Shown piece by piece: positions 1-6,076 of a stretch of 38,181 bases of DNA. The stretch spans positions 1 to 38,181 of the forward strand of contig PXRJ01000069.1 of the NCBI GenBank assembly GCA_003021705.1, read 5' to 3'. Every line of letters starts with the position of its first letter. The first letter of the stretch is position 1. Both the position numbers and the translations under genes were made by a program. Source of the stretch: Halobacteriales archaeon QS_3_64_16. GTDB lineage: Archaea > Halobacteriota > Halobacteria > Halobacteriales > Halococcaceae. Under the pieces are notes generated by a model. That model was given only the letters and a program-made list of their open reading frames with translations. It was not told where the DNA came from and did no database searches.

Positions 1-1161
1 GTGACGGTTCCCGACGGCGGGTTCGTCGCGATCCACAACGAGAGCGGTGCGGTCATCGGGGTCTCGGACTCCCTCGAGGCCGGCACCACCGAGAACGTCG
101 AAGTGCCCTTGTTCGAAGGCGTCGAGGGCACGGAGTTCAACCAGTCCGAACTCGAAAACGACAGCGCGCTAGTCGCGATGCCCCACTACGACCGGAACGA
201 ATCGCTCGGCTTCGCGCCGCTGATCCTTCAGGATCGGACCCAGCCGCCGGCGAACGCCGCCGCAGTTCGGCTCGTCCACGCCGTCCCGGGTGCTGGCCCG
301 GTCGACGTCACGGTCGGCGAGGGCAACAACAGCACCGTGCTGTTCGACAACGCGACCTTCCGGAACGGAACGCAGTACACCCAGGTTCCGGGCGGCGAGT
401 ACACCCTCGACGTCCGGGCGGCGACCGCGAACAACACCGGCGAGGTAATCGAGAGCTTCGAGGTCGACGTCAGCAATGGCACGTCCTACACCGCCACCGC
501 CTACGGCGAGAGCGCCGAGTCGATCTCCCTACAGCAGGAAGTCGACGGGCAGATCACGGACGTTCGGGTCGCACACCTCTCGCCCGACGCCCCGGCGGTC
601 GACGTCTACGTCGATGACGAGCCGTTCCTCACGGACGTCTCCTCGGGGACGATCACCGACTACGGGGACACTACTCCGACCGAACAGCGCGTCACGATCA
701 CCGAGGCCGACAACGAGAGTGCCGTGTTGTTCAACCAGACCCTGGCCTTGCAGCCGGGCGAGTACACGATTGCCGCGACCGGCGAGACGACGCCGGGCGC
801 GAGGACCGCCTTCACGCCGGTCGTGCTCCAGGACAACGGAACGGCCCCTGACGAGAACACCTCCGCGGTACAGCTCGTCCACGCCGCACCCGGTCTCAGC
901 ACGGTCGACGTGACGATCGAGCAGAACAACAGCACGACAGTGCTGTACGACAACGTCTCCTTCGCCAACGCCTCGCAGTACCTCCAGGTGCCCGCGGGCG
1001 AGTACGATCTCCAGATCCGCGCGGCGACTGCGGGTAACGACGGCGAGATCATCACGACCACCGGCGTCGAGGTCGAAGGTGGCGAGACCTACACGGCCTT
1101 CGCGACTGGGTACGTAACGCCCGAGAACACCTTCGAACTCGTCGTCGAAGAGGACGACTAG
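1..1161 (+). CDS. Secreted DUF7282/DUF4397 repeat surface protein (probably 5'-partial)
   Basis: The frame is open from the first base (GTG) to TAG at 1159-1161, and no signal peptide is visible, so the true start probably lies before the window. Residues 1-70 resemble the haloarchaeal DUF7282 module (GGFVAIHNES, then LEAGTTENVEV). Three DUF4397 units follow at about 86-175, 186-275 and 287-380, each opening with a VRLVHAVPG- or VRVAHLSPD-like segment and containing GEYxL. About a dozen N-x-S/T sequons are present, and acidic residues dominate, as expected for an exported and N-glycosylated haloarchaeal protein. DUF4397 modules are common in envelope proteins but their ligand is not known to me. 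It may be an adhesin-like or S-layer-associated protein; no sorting signal is seen at the C terminus. Confidence 0.8.
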   Translation: MTVPDGGFVAIHNESGAVIGVSDSLEAGTTENVEVPLFEGVEGTEFNQSELENDSALVAMPHYDRNESLGFAPLILQDRTQPPANAAAVRLVHAVPGAGPVDVTVGEGNNSTVLFDNATFRNGTQYTQVPGGEYTLDVRAATANNTGEVIESFEVDVSNGTSYTATAYGESAESISLQQEVDGQITDVRVAHLSPDAPAVDVYVDDEPFLTDVSSGTITDYGDTTPTEQRVTITEADNESAVLFNQTLALQPGEYTIAATGETTPGARTAFTPVVLQDNGTAPDENTSAVQLVHAAPGLSTVDVTIEQNNSTTVLYDNVSFANASQYLQVPAGEYDLQIRAATAGNDGEIITTTGVEVEGGETYTAFATGYVTPENTFELVVEEDD

Positions 1162-1281
1162 GGTCGCCGTACCCTTCGTCCCTCGAAAGACCGACGCGTT
1201 CGCGGAACGTTTCTTTCGCTGTTGGCTCTCCCGACCGACGGGTACGCTGGATAGACTGACTCTGCTGGGCGGCGGTCGACA

Positions 1282-1340
1282 ACCCGTCGCTTTCCGGGCG
1301 ACGAGCGCGGGGCTCGCCGAGCGAAACAGGAGAAGGGTCG
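1282..1340 (-). repeat. Dispersed 3'-flanking repeat, copy A
   Basis: On the minus strand this reads roughly TTTCGCTCGGCGAGCCCCGC followed by a GCTCGTCGCCCGG-like stretch. It starts within about 15 bases of the TumE-like stop codon. It is alignable over about 45 bases with copies B (2282-2340) and C (3341-3397), each directly downstream of a minus-strand gene. This copy is the most diverged and lacks the T6 run of the other two. Confidence 0.5.
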
Positions 1341-1349
1341 GTCGATGGG

Positions 1350-1654
1350 TTAGCCGAACTCGCGTTCGTACGACTGGGCGTAGATCCGCCAGTTCGCCTC
1401 CACGTGGCCCACGCCGCCCAGAAATCCACGTCGATGGGGTCTTTGGCCTGATCGCGACGGTACAGTCGATCGAAGTGGGTGTAGCCGTGTTCGGTGTCGA
1501 TGCGCGCGACTCGAACCCGTTCACCCTCGGGACGTTCGTAGTGGACGACGAAGGCGAACTCCTCGGGATCGTTGAGCCCGGATTCGGCACGCACCGAGAG
1601 GAAGTACGGGCGGTCTCGATAGCGTCCGAGCCGATCCCGCTGCTCGTAGGTCAT
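1350..1654 (-). pseudogene. TumE-like toxin partner of an HVO_A0114-family regulator, frameshifted
   Basis: From ATG at 1654 the frame reads a compact domain (DRLGRYRDRPYFLSVRAES, then FVVHYERPEG, then THFDRLYRRDQ) of the type found beside HVO_A0114-family DNA-binding proteins. I take it as a TumE/DUF6516-like or DUF7718-like putative toxin. After FWAAW (around 1415-1425) the frame is lost. Shifting by one base restores a natural C terminus, GHVEANWRIYAQSYEREFG and a stop at 1350-1352. The simplest repair is one extra G in the GGG run of TGGGCC. The start overlaps the upstream antitoxin stop by four bases (ATGA), so the two were co-translated. The family name is inferred from context and general resemblance. 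Translated as it stands, the gene makes a protein with a foreign tail. Confidence 0.6.
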
Positions 1655-2091
1655 TCAGCCGCGGCCGTATCCTCGTTCTCGAAGGCGAAGTCCCACTGGA
1701 ACTCCCCGTGAAGCAGTAGCGGTGTGACGAACACGTTCTCGTGCTGAAGTACGGGGATTTTCCGGTTCCCCTGCTCTTCGTAGGTAACGAGGCCGTGTGG
1801 AACCAACAGGTCGAGATCGGTTTTGACCGCGCTCACGTTCCGATCGAGCTGGCGAGCGAGGTCCCGTATCGATTCGACGCTCGTCTTCTCGTCGGCGAGG
1901 TGCCGAATGATCTCCAGGCGTCGCTTGGTCAACAGGCGCTCGTCGGGATATTCGAAAGTATGCAGCGCACCCTCGTAGCCGGCTTGGTTCACCCGTACCT
2001 GGAACTTCCTGCGCTCGCTGGGGTCGTGATCGCCCCAGGGCTCCTCGGATTCGTCCTCTTCTTTCCCGTCGGTCGTTCCCTCGGTAGCCAT
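1651..2091 (-). CDS. HVO_A0114-family HTH DNA-binding protein (putative antitoxin/regulator)
   Basis: This is a 146-residue acidic-tailed protein with a winged-helix core at about 55-120: TKRRLEIIRHLADE, then SIRDLARQLDRNVSAVKTDL and LVPHGLVTYEEQGNRKIPV. It is typical of haloarchaeal HVO_A0114-type transcription factors, which often precede a TumE-like toxin and are thought to act as antitoxin and autorepressor. The ATG at 2091 is preceded by an inverted repeat (GTTTA 2094-2098, TAAAC 2108-2112) suited to autoregulation. The stop overlaps the start of the frameshifted partner by four bases. The gene itself is intact. A second, broken paralogue lies at 4124-4499 and aligns without gaps across the HTH. 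Confidence 0.75.
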   Translation of the reverse strand: MATEGTTDGKEEDESEEPWGDHDPSERRKFQVRVNQAGYEGALHTFEYPDERLLTKRRLEIIRHLADEKTSVESIRDLARQLDRNVSAVKTDLDLLVPHGLVTYEEQGNRKIPVLQHENVFVTPLLLHGEFQWDFAFENEDTAAAE

Positions 2092-2093
2092 GT

Positions 2094-2112
2094 GTTTACA
2101 TCGAACCTAAAC
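2094..2112. promoter_or_regulatory. Possible operator (GTTTA...TAAAC) of the HVO_A0114-type gene
   Basis: GTTTA (2094-2098) and TAAAC (2108-2112) form an inverted repeat with a 9-base spacer, immediately upstream of the ATG at 2091. An AT-rich stretch that could supply the TATA element lies just beyond (about 2104-2120). The position suits binding by the HTH protein to its own promoter. The repeat is short, so this is tentative. Confidence 0.3.
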
Positions 2113-2281
2113 GATATTGAAGCTTGGGTCGATGTCCTAACGGTCGAATCGGGTGAGGAATAGAGCGCTCGGATAGGGAGGGAGATCACGAGAAGCGGGT
2201 AGCGGGCCGTTGGTCGCTGTCAGTGAACGACGAGACGACCTTGCCAGCTCCGTTCAGTCCCATCCTGGTAGGTGGTCGGTA

Positions 2282-2340
2282 GAGCGTCGCGGCTCCCAGA
2301 CGACGAACACGAGGCTCGCCGGGCGAAAAAAGGGTCGGTT
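2282..2340 (-). repeat. Dispersed 3'-flanking repeat, copy B (with T6 run)
   Basis: Minus-strand sequence beginning CCGACCCTTTTTTCGCCCGG, then GCGAGCCTCGTGTTCGTCG. It lies about 30 bases downstream of the DUF5615 stop. It shares the TTTTTTCGCCCGG core with copy C and the GGCGAGCC and GCTCGTCG-like blocks with copy A. The T6 run could act as an archaeal terminator. Confidence 0.5.
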
Positions 2341-2369
2341 AGCGGGCTAGCCGATCCAGCCGATACGTT

Positions 2370-2696
2370 TCATCTCCACTCGGCTGGGACGTACGTCTCG
2401 ATATCGCGATGATCGGCGTACACGTCTGCAATTACTTCGAGTGCCGCGACGATAGCATCAGGAGCCGGTCGTTCCAGCGGGCGGTAGAGAACGACACCTC
2501 GATCGTCGTCGATAGCTAGGTAGTCGTCGTCCTCGGTGAAAATCACCTACTCGTGTTCCTGTGCGTACGCGCTGACCTCGGTGTCCGGCGCGTCGTGCGA
2601 GAGCGCGTCTGCGACCGTCCTAACGGTGATCCAGTCAGCTCGTCGAAACGTTTCAGTGTACTGGTGATCGACGTTCTGATCGCAGAGTATCTTCAC
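2370..2696 (-). pseudogene. DUF5615 PIN-like toxin, interrupted by an in-frame TAG
   Basis: Starting with GTG at 2696, which overlaps the DUF433 stop, the frame encodes VKILCDQNVDHQYTETFRRA, then DALSHDAPDTEV. It meets TAG at 2547-2549 (codon 50) and continues in the same frame with VIFTEDDDYL, then DRGVVLYRPLERPAPDAIVA and ETYVPAEWR to TGA at 2370-2372. Both halves match the DUF5615 PIN-like fold, with the N-terminal D/N pair and the TEDDDYL acidic motif. The TAG sits where many homologues have Trp, so a TGG to TAG change is the likely lesion. Full length would be 108 residues, normal for the family. DUF433 and DUF5615 commonly pair as antitoxin and toxin. As read, only a 49-residue fragment would be made. 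Confidence 0.8.
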
Positions 2697-2989
2697 ATGT
2701 CGGATCGTTGCCGAGCGCGGCTCCGCTCACGGAGACGCTCGAAGCTTGCCTCGCGTTGTGCGCGCAAGGTTTCCATTTCGTCGGGGTGGTCGTCGTAGTA
2801 TACGAGAGCGGCTTCAACCCCGTCTCGCGTGAGGTCCAGGAAGTGCTCGTCGCTGGTGATCTCCTCGACGGTCCAGTCACCTCGGCGAACCATCTCGCCG
2901 ATCACCCGAACGCCAATGCGTGTTCCCTTAATGCGGGGCTTCCCGCCCAATACTTCAGGGGTTTTGACGATCTCGATGTACTTGTTCAT
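2693..2989 (-). CDS. DUF433 antitoxin (VapB-like)
   Basis: A 98-residue protein beginning MNKYIEIVKTPEVLGGKPRI. The GKPRIKGTRIGVRVIGEM segment and the HTH-like core WTVEEITSDEHFLDLTRDGVE are typical of DUF433, followed by YYDDHPDEMETLRAQRE and a charged C-terminal tail. DUF433 proteins serve as antitoxins to DUF5615 PIN-like RNases and autoregulate. Its stop codon overlaps the GTG of the DUF5615 gene in ATGTGA, so translation is coupled. The antitoxin is intact while its toxin carries an internal stop, so this module should be toxin-dead. Confidence 0.82.
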   Translation of the reverse strand: MNKYIEIVKTPEVLGGKPRIKGTRIGVRVIGEMVRRGDWTVEEITSDEHFLDLTRDGVEAALVYYDDHPDEMETLRAQREASFERLRERSRARQRSDM

Positions 2990-3085
2990 ACTCGGAGTAA
3001 TCGAGCGACGTACCTGAACCTACGTCCGGTCCTCTCGTCGATCGCACGCTGAAACCACCGAGTCGGAGCGGTAGCGAACCCGACC

Positions 3086-3126
3086 GCTCGAAAGCCCCTG
3101 GTGCTGTGGCCTCCCGCGGCTCGCTG
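3086..3126. repeat. 41-base repeat, copy 1
   Basis: Begins GCTCGAAAGCCCCTGG and ends TCCCGCGGCTCGCTG. It is matched by 4051-4091, with differences confined mainly to the middle eight or so bases. Copy 2 sits exactly where the second HVO_A0114 homologue loses its C terminus, which suggests a mobile or recombinogenic short element. Confidence 0.6.
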
Positions 3127-3131
3127 TCGTT

Positions 3132-3234
3132 CAAAAGACGCTTTGCGTCTTTTGTGATGTGGTCAGAACTCTTTGAGTTCTGGCTGCAAGCGAGACCGAA
3201 GGTCTCGCAATGACGAGACGGCTTCGCCGTCTCG
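3132..3234. repeat. Four tandem perfect hairpins with three-base loops
   Basis: Four inverted repeats follow one another: CAAAAGACGC-TTT-GCGTCTTTTG (3132-3154), CAGAACTC-TTT-GAGTTCTG (3164-3182), GCGAGACC-GAA-GGTCTCGC (3190-3208) and CGAGACGGC-TTC-GCCGTCTCG (3214-3234). All stems are perfect and 8-10 bp long, all loops are three bases, and spacers are 5-9 bases. Stem sequences differ, so this is a repeated architecture rather than a repeated sequence. No gene overlaps it. Confidence 0.8.
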
Positions 3235-3340
3235 AACCACGCGCGTTCGCTCGCTATGCTCGCTCACGTGCTTGCGTTGCCGGGGTTCGGCCGCAGCACC
3301 AAGCCCCTTTCAGTCCTACCCTGCCGGGTGGTTGGCAACG

Positions 3341-3397
3341 CGTCGCTTCCCGGACAGCGAGCACGGCGCTTACCGGGCGAAAAAACGAGAAAGGTGA
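3341..3397 (-). repeat. Dispersed 3'-flanking repeat, copy C (with T6 run)
   Basis: Minus-strand core TCGTTTTTTCGCCCGGTAAG, then CGCCGTGCTCGCTGTCCGGG and AAGCGACGCG. It lies about 35 bases downstream of the pilin stop codon. It shares the T6-CGCCCGG block with copy B and the CCCGGxAAGCGACG end with copy A. Placement and T-run fit a terminator role. Confidence 0.5.
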
Positions 3398-3431
3398 TCA
3401 GTGGGCGATACGTCGGAAGCCGACAACTCGA

Positions 3432-3857
3432 TTACTCCACCTCGTACGTTGCGAGCGTTGCTGTCTGATCACTACTGGGATCGTTCCAAATAATCCGTAG
3501 CGTGCCGGTACCGGAGGCAGGGGGGTCTACACTGGTACCAGCACTCACATCAGTAGTATTACCATTGACAGTTGTCCAGGTAGTCCCGCCAGTACCGGCA
3601 CCTTGGAAAACGATATTGTCCGAATTGATCGTCTCACCACCGGTATGAGTCACGGTAACTCCACCAGAGGCGCCTTCAATGCTAAAGCTCGCCTGTGGTG
3701 CCTGTGACTGGCTGCCACCGAGATCGGTCACGAACACCGCGATCACCGCCGCTAAGATCACCGTGATCGCCACCATGAGGATCACGCCGATCACGGGGCT
3801 GACCGCCCGCTCGTCCTCGCCACCGAACACCGACTGAAGTTTCGCTTTGAGGTTCAT
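3432..3857 (-). CDS. Type IV pilin N-terminal domain protein (PilA-like)
   Basis: A 141-residue preprotein. Its short charged leader ([20 protein letters not shown]) is followed by [20 protein letters not shown], the hallmark of haloarchaeal type IV pilins. Cleavage by the prepilin peptidase (PibD) is expected just before the hydrophobic segment, which then forms the pilus core. The remainder (about 52-141) is a Gly/Thr/Ser-rich beta domain with [13 protein letters not shown] and a TATYEVE-like end. It is probably an adhesion or surface pilus subunit. The start at 3857 is chosen from the conserved leader; the frame stays open upstream by chance into an HTH pseudogene. It is an isolated pilin gene with no pilB or pilC nearby, which is common in Halobacteria. 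Confidence 0.88.
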   Translation of the reverse strand: MNLKAKLQSVFGGEDERAVSPVIGVILMVAITVILAAVIAVFVTDLGGSQSQAPQASFSIEGASGGVTVTHTGGETINSDNIVFQGAGTGGTTWTTVNGNTTDVSAGTSVDPPASGTGTLRIIWNDPSSDQTATLATYEVE

Positions 3858-4050
3858 TGTTGTTGCTCGACACACAGTCGGGTCCCTAGCTACCGGCCGC
3901 CCCGCTTCGCGGAGTAGGCGGCGCGCCGACGGTCGACTGCGTGCTTGTAACGCTCTGGCCGCGACTTGGTACTTGAAGTTTCGTCGTGAATCGAAGACTA
4001 TCGAAGGAGTGGAAGCTCGGCGGTCTCTGGATCGGAAGCGATTGACAGCA

Positions 4051-4091
4051 GCTCGAAAGCCCCTGGCACGCTCGCTTCCCGCGGCTCGCTG
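4051..4091. repeat. 41-base repeat, copy 2 (at a pseudogene breakpoint)
   Basis: Matches 3086-3126 at both ends (GCTCGAAAGCCCCTGG and TCCCGCGGCTCGCTG). It is followed by a GCGCGTTCGCTCGC stretch also seen near 3240-3255. Together they directly abut the point (about 4124) where the HVO_A0114-like reading frame loses homology. Confidence 0.6.
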
Positions 4092-4123
4092 CGCGCGTTC
4101 GCTCGCCTGCAACCCCTCGTGCT

Positions 4124-4499
4124 GAAAGTCGCCGTTCAGAAGCACAGGTTGGACGAATACGTGTGGGTGAGCCAGGACGGGAATCTTTCGCTGTCCGTCC
4201 CGTTCGTAGCCGACGATACCGTGTGTGACGAGTACGTCCAAGTCCTCTTTTACGACGCTAACGTGGCGATCGAGCCGTCGGGCCACGTCGCGCATGGATT
4301 CGATTTCCTTGGCCTCCGACGCGAGGAGATCGAAGATTTCGAGGCGCTTTTCGGTGAATACCTCCGCGACGTTCTCCGCACGGAGCTACAGCGCGTCGTT
4401 GTATCCCGCCTGCGTCGTTCGTACTTGGAGCTTCATCAGTTCGCTTACGTCGTGGTCGCCCCACGGCTCCGACTCGGTTTCTGGCGGTTCGGTTCCCAT
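4124..4499 (-). pseudogene. Second HVO_A0114-family HTH gene, internal TAG and truncated 3' end
   Basis: From ATG at 4499 the frame reads MGTEPPETESEPWGDHDVSE, then KLQVRTTQAGYNDAL and a TAG at 4386-4388 (codon 38). It continues in frame with [20 protein letters not shown], then [20 protein letters not shown] and [20 protein letters not shown]. It aligns without gaps to the intact paralogue at 1651-2091, which has EPWGDHD at its start and LHTFEYPDE where the stop falls. After LLNGDFQ homology ends abruptly in repeat sequence, and no toxin gene follows. The HTH half could be re-initiated at ATG 4295, so a truncated DNA-binding protein is conceivable. Two independent lesions argue for a true pseudogene. 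Confidence 0.8.
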
Positions 4500-4581
4500 G
4501 TCGTTCACCTGCTGCCTGAACGGTTGAAACTCTGCCGACGAACGCACTGCTCGAGCGGAAACCGAAAACCACGGGCAGAAG

Positions 4582-4719
4582 TCAGCGGCTGAGCGAGTCG
4601 AAGTGGTCGGTCGCTTGCGTCGTGAGTTCGACGCTCGTCGTTCGAGATCGACGTCGTACGTGCGTCGTAACGAACACCCGAGGAACGTACTCGTCGGCGA
4701 GGAATGCCAGCCGCGACAT
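4582..4719 (-). pseudogene. Shattered remnant of a DUF5615 toxin beside the DUF433 gene
   Basis: Three bases after the DUF433 stop, ATG at 4719 starts SRLAFLADEYVPRVFVTT, a good match to the N terminus of DUF5615 proteins (LADEHVPxVFVTTLRxxGYDV). A YDVDLE-like continuation then appears only in another frame, and the primary frame ends at 4582-4584. I see no C-terminal acidic motif. It is most likely a multiply deleted toxin. The match is short, so confidence is moderate. Confidence 0.5.
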
Positions 4720-4722
4720 CTA

Positions 4723-4998
4723 CTACGTTTGCTTATGAGGTGCGTTCGATAGTTCGTCGAGTTCGGCCTTTAGAGCCTCGTCCTTCGCGCGAAGGGCGTC
4801 CATCTCGTCGGGGTGTCGATAGTAGTACGCGAGAGGCTCGTGTGTATTGGCGAGCGAGAGGTCGAGTTGGTCGGCGACGTATTCCGGTGTACGAGCGCTG
4901 TCAACGACCATGTCGGCGATCTGGAGAGCCGAAATCCGGTGTCCATCGAGACGAGGAGTGCCGTCGAGTACGCTCTCAGTTGTGACGACGTCGCTCAT
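4723..4998 (-). CDS. DUF433 antitoxin, second copy (orphaned)
   Basis: 91 residues from ATG at 4998, beginning MSDVVTTESVLDGTPRLDGH. The VLDGTPRLDGHRISALQIAD and YVADQLDLSLANTHEPLAYY segments define DUF433, followed by RHPDEMDALRAKDEALKAEL. An ATG seven codons upstream is possible, but the downstream one gives the family-like N terminus. The gene is intact, but its expected DUF5615 partner immediately downstream is reduced to a fragment. It shows only limited identity to the DUF433 protein at 2693-2989, so it is a different module, not a recent duplicate. It may persist as an anti-toxin against related toxins elsewhere, or simply be decaying. Confidence 0.78.
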   Translation of the reverse strand: MSDVVTTESVLDGTPRLDGHRISALQIADMVVDSARTPEYVADQLDLSLANTHEPLAYYYRHPDEMDALRAKDEALKAELDELSNAPHKQT

Positions 4999-5118
4999 TG
5001 ACTCACAGTAGAGTATCATCGGGTGATAACGCTTCTGTCGGAATCCGTGGCCGATCCCTCACTGGTGAACGGCGAGACGAACACGACGCTTCGAAAGCCG
5101 GTGACGCGCTTGGCTCGG

Positions 5119-5232
5119 GCGCATTGAGGTACTGTCGTTCGACGTTGGGATCGATGAGCAGTCTCACGCCTCGGTATCCGGCGCACGACCCTTCTCCCGC
5201 AGGTGCTCGATGGCCGTTTCGCAGTCGAACCC
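5119..5232 (-). pseudogene. Remnant junction of another antitoxin/DUF5615 pair
   Basis: The minus strand reads FDCETAIEHLREKGRAPDTE and then a stop at 5164-5166, overlapping a GTG (5167) that starts VRLLIDPNVERQYLNA. The second part resembles the DUF5615 N terminus seen at 2696 (VKILCDQNVDHQY), and the overlap mimics the DUF433-DUF5615 junction there. Homology fades after about 16 residues, and the upstream antitoxin body is absent. This is a short, low-certainty fossil. Confidence 0.4.
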
Positions 5233-5274
5233 GCGACCGTACGATTTACGTTTGCACGCACATGTACGTGTAGT

Positions 5275-5597
5275 ACGGGATCGAAGACGCTAACTATTAC
5301 CGAGGAGGCTACGATCGCCTCACCGCCGAAAAATGCAAAGACGAGAGTTACACGGAGACGATCACGCGAGTTCTCGGTACGACCCACTCCGACTGGCGGC
5401 GTGGGTTCGGCCGCTATACCGGGACCGACGGCGAGGATTTCGAGCGAGTCGTCGCCGATTCGAAACGCGGGGTGAGCGAGGGAGTCGGACAGGGCACGGA
5501 CCGCGTCCTCGAATCGATGGGGTTCGAACTGGACAAAGCGGGGAACGTCGTCACGTCCCCGGACGACACGGACGCAAGCACTCATGAAAGTAGCTGA
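5275..5597 (+). pseudogene. vapB: VapB-type antitoxin, start codon lost and frameshifted
   Basis: The frame GSKTLTITEEA (5278 onward) is preceded by ACG instead of a start codon, with no in-frame ATG, GTG or TTG close by. Near 5309 the frame must shift by one base (GC-TAC) to continue as YDRLTAEKCKDESYTETITR, then VLGTTHSDWRRGFGRYTGTD and DRVLESMGFELDKAGNV, to a stop at 5595-5597. The repaired protein (about 107 residues) has the N-terminal strand and helix pattern of haloarchaeal VapB antitoxins (KTLTITEEAYDRL, then KxDESYTETITRVL). It overlaps the PIN toxin start by 14 bases. Two lesions (start loss and a one-base deletion) suggest it no longer makes functional antitoxin. Confidence 0.7.
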
Positions 5598-6006
5598 TGC
5601 GACGGTACTCATCGATCACGCCCGTGGCGACCCCGCGCTCGAAGCGTATCTCGACGATCATGCGGACGAGACGATCGTCGTGCCCACGATAGCGTTCCAC
5701 GAACTCGCTGTCGGGGAAGTGCTCGCGTGGGGGGAGTCGAAAGAAGCCGTGATAGCGAATCTCGGGGGATTTGACGTTCGACCGTTCACGAGCGATCACG
5801 CTTACGAATCAGCAACGATCGAAAGCGATCTTCGCCAGCGCGAGGCCTACGATACTAACTTGAGCGACGATATCCTCATCGCGGGTGTCGCCCGGTCGTT
5901 ATCGGTTCCCGTCGTGACACGAAATACCGACCACTTCGAGTCGTTCGAAGGCGTGACCGTCAAGTCGTACGGATCGCCAGAGCACTCGGTTGCCTCCTGT
6001 AGATAG
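5584..6006 (+). CDS. vapC: VapC-type PIN-domain RNase toxin, apparently intact
   Basis: 140 residues with the four acidic PIN positions in place: D5 (MKVADATVLID), E40 (AFHELAVGE), D96 (LSDDILIAGVA) and D116 (TRNTDHF). VapC enzymes are Mg-dependent endoribonucleases that cut tRNA or rRNA and are held inactive by VapB. ATG at 5584 lies inside the 3' end of the upstream VapB frame, typical of coupled VapBC operons. That VapB appears broken, so the toxin is either not expressed, neutralised by another antitoxin, or attenuated. The C terminus after GVTVKSYGSPEH is short and unconserved. The next gene (sucD) is convergent. Confidence 0.85.
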   Translation: MKVADATVLIDHARGDPALEAYLDDHADETIVVPTIAFHELAVGEVLAWGESKEAVIANLGGFDVRPFTSDHAYESATIESDLRQREAYDTNLSDDILIAGVARSLSVPVVTRNTDHFESFEGVTVKSYGSPEHSVASCR

Positions 6007-6076
6007 ATGTGTTCTGTAGTGTGAGTTCGTCGCTTCGACGGGCGACGAATCCGATTCGGAGCGCAATGAAACGCGC

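Larger units (their letters stand above)
2990..3431. other. 442-base gene-free stretch with repeats and hairpins
   Basis: No convincing gene is present: open frames here are short, arginine-rich and without family features. The stretch holds the DUF433 upstream region, one copy of a 41-base repeat (3086-3126), four perfect hairpins (3132-3234) and dispersed-repeat copy C (3341-3397). Confidence 0.6.

Noticed and set aside
529..1590. Long minus-strand frame (353 codons) opposite the DUF4397 gene
   Set aside because: Composition is Arg/Pro/Val-rich with no family features and mirrors the codon bias of the plus-strand gene; a GC-rich shadow frame. Its beginning overlaps the TumE-like gene in another frame.
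3132..3234. CRISPR array
   Set aside because: The hairpins have different stem sequences and no constant repeat or spacer length. No cas gene is in the window.
3432..4295. A 287-residue minus-strand frame that would fuse an HTH protein to the type IV pilin
   Set aside because: The two parts are joined only because no stop happens to occur in the repeat between them. The pilin has its own leader and ATG at 3857, and the HTH part is a pseudogene of a known paralogue.
1162..6076. Insertion sequence or integrase in the TA island
   Set aside because: No transposase or integrase frame and no long terminal inverted repeats with target duplication were found; only short repeats are present.
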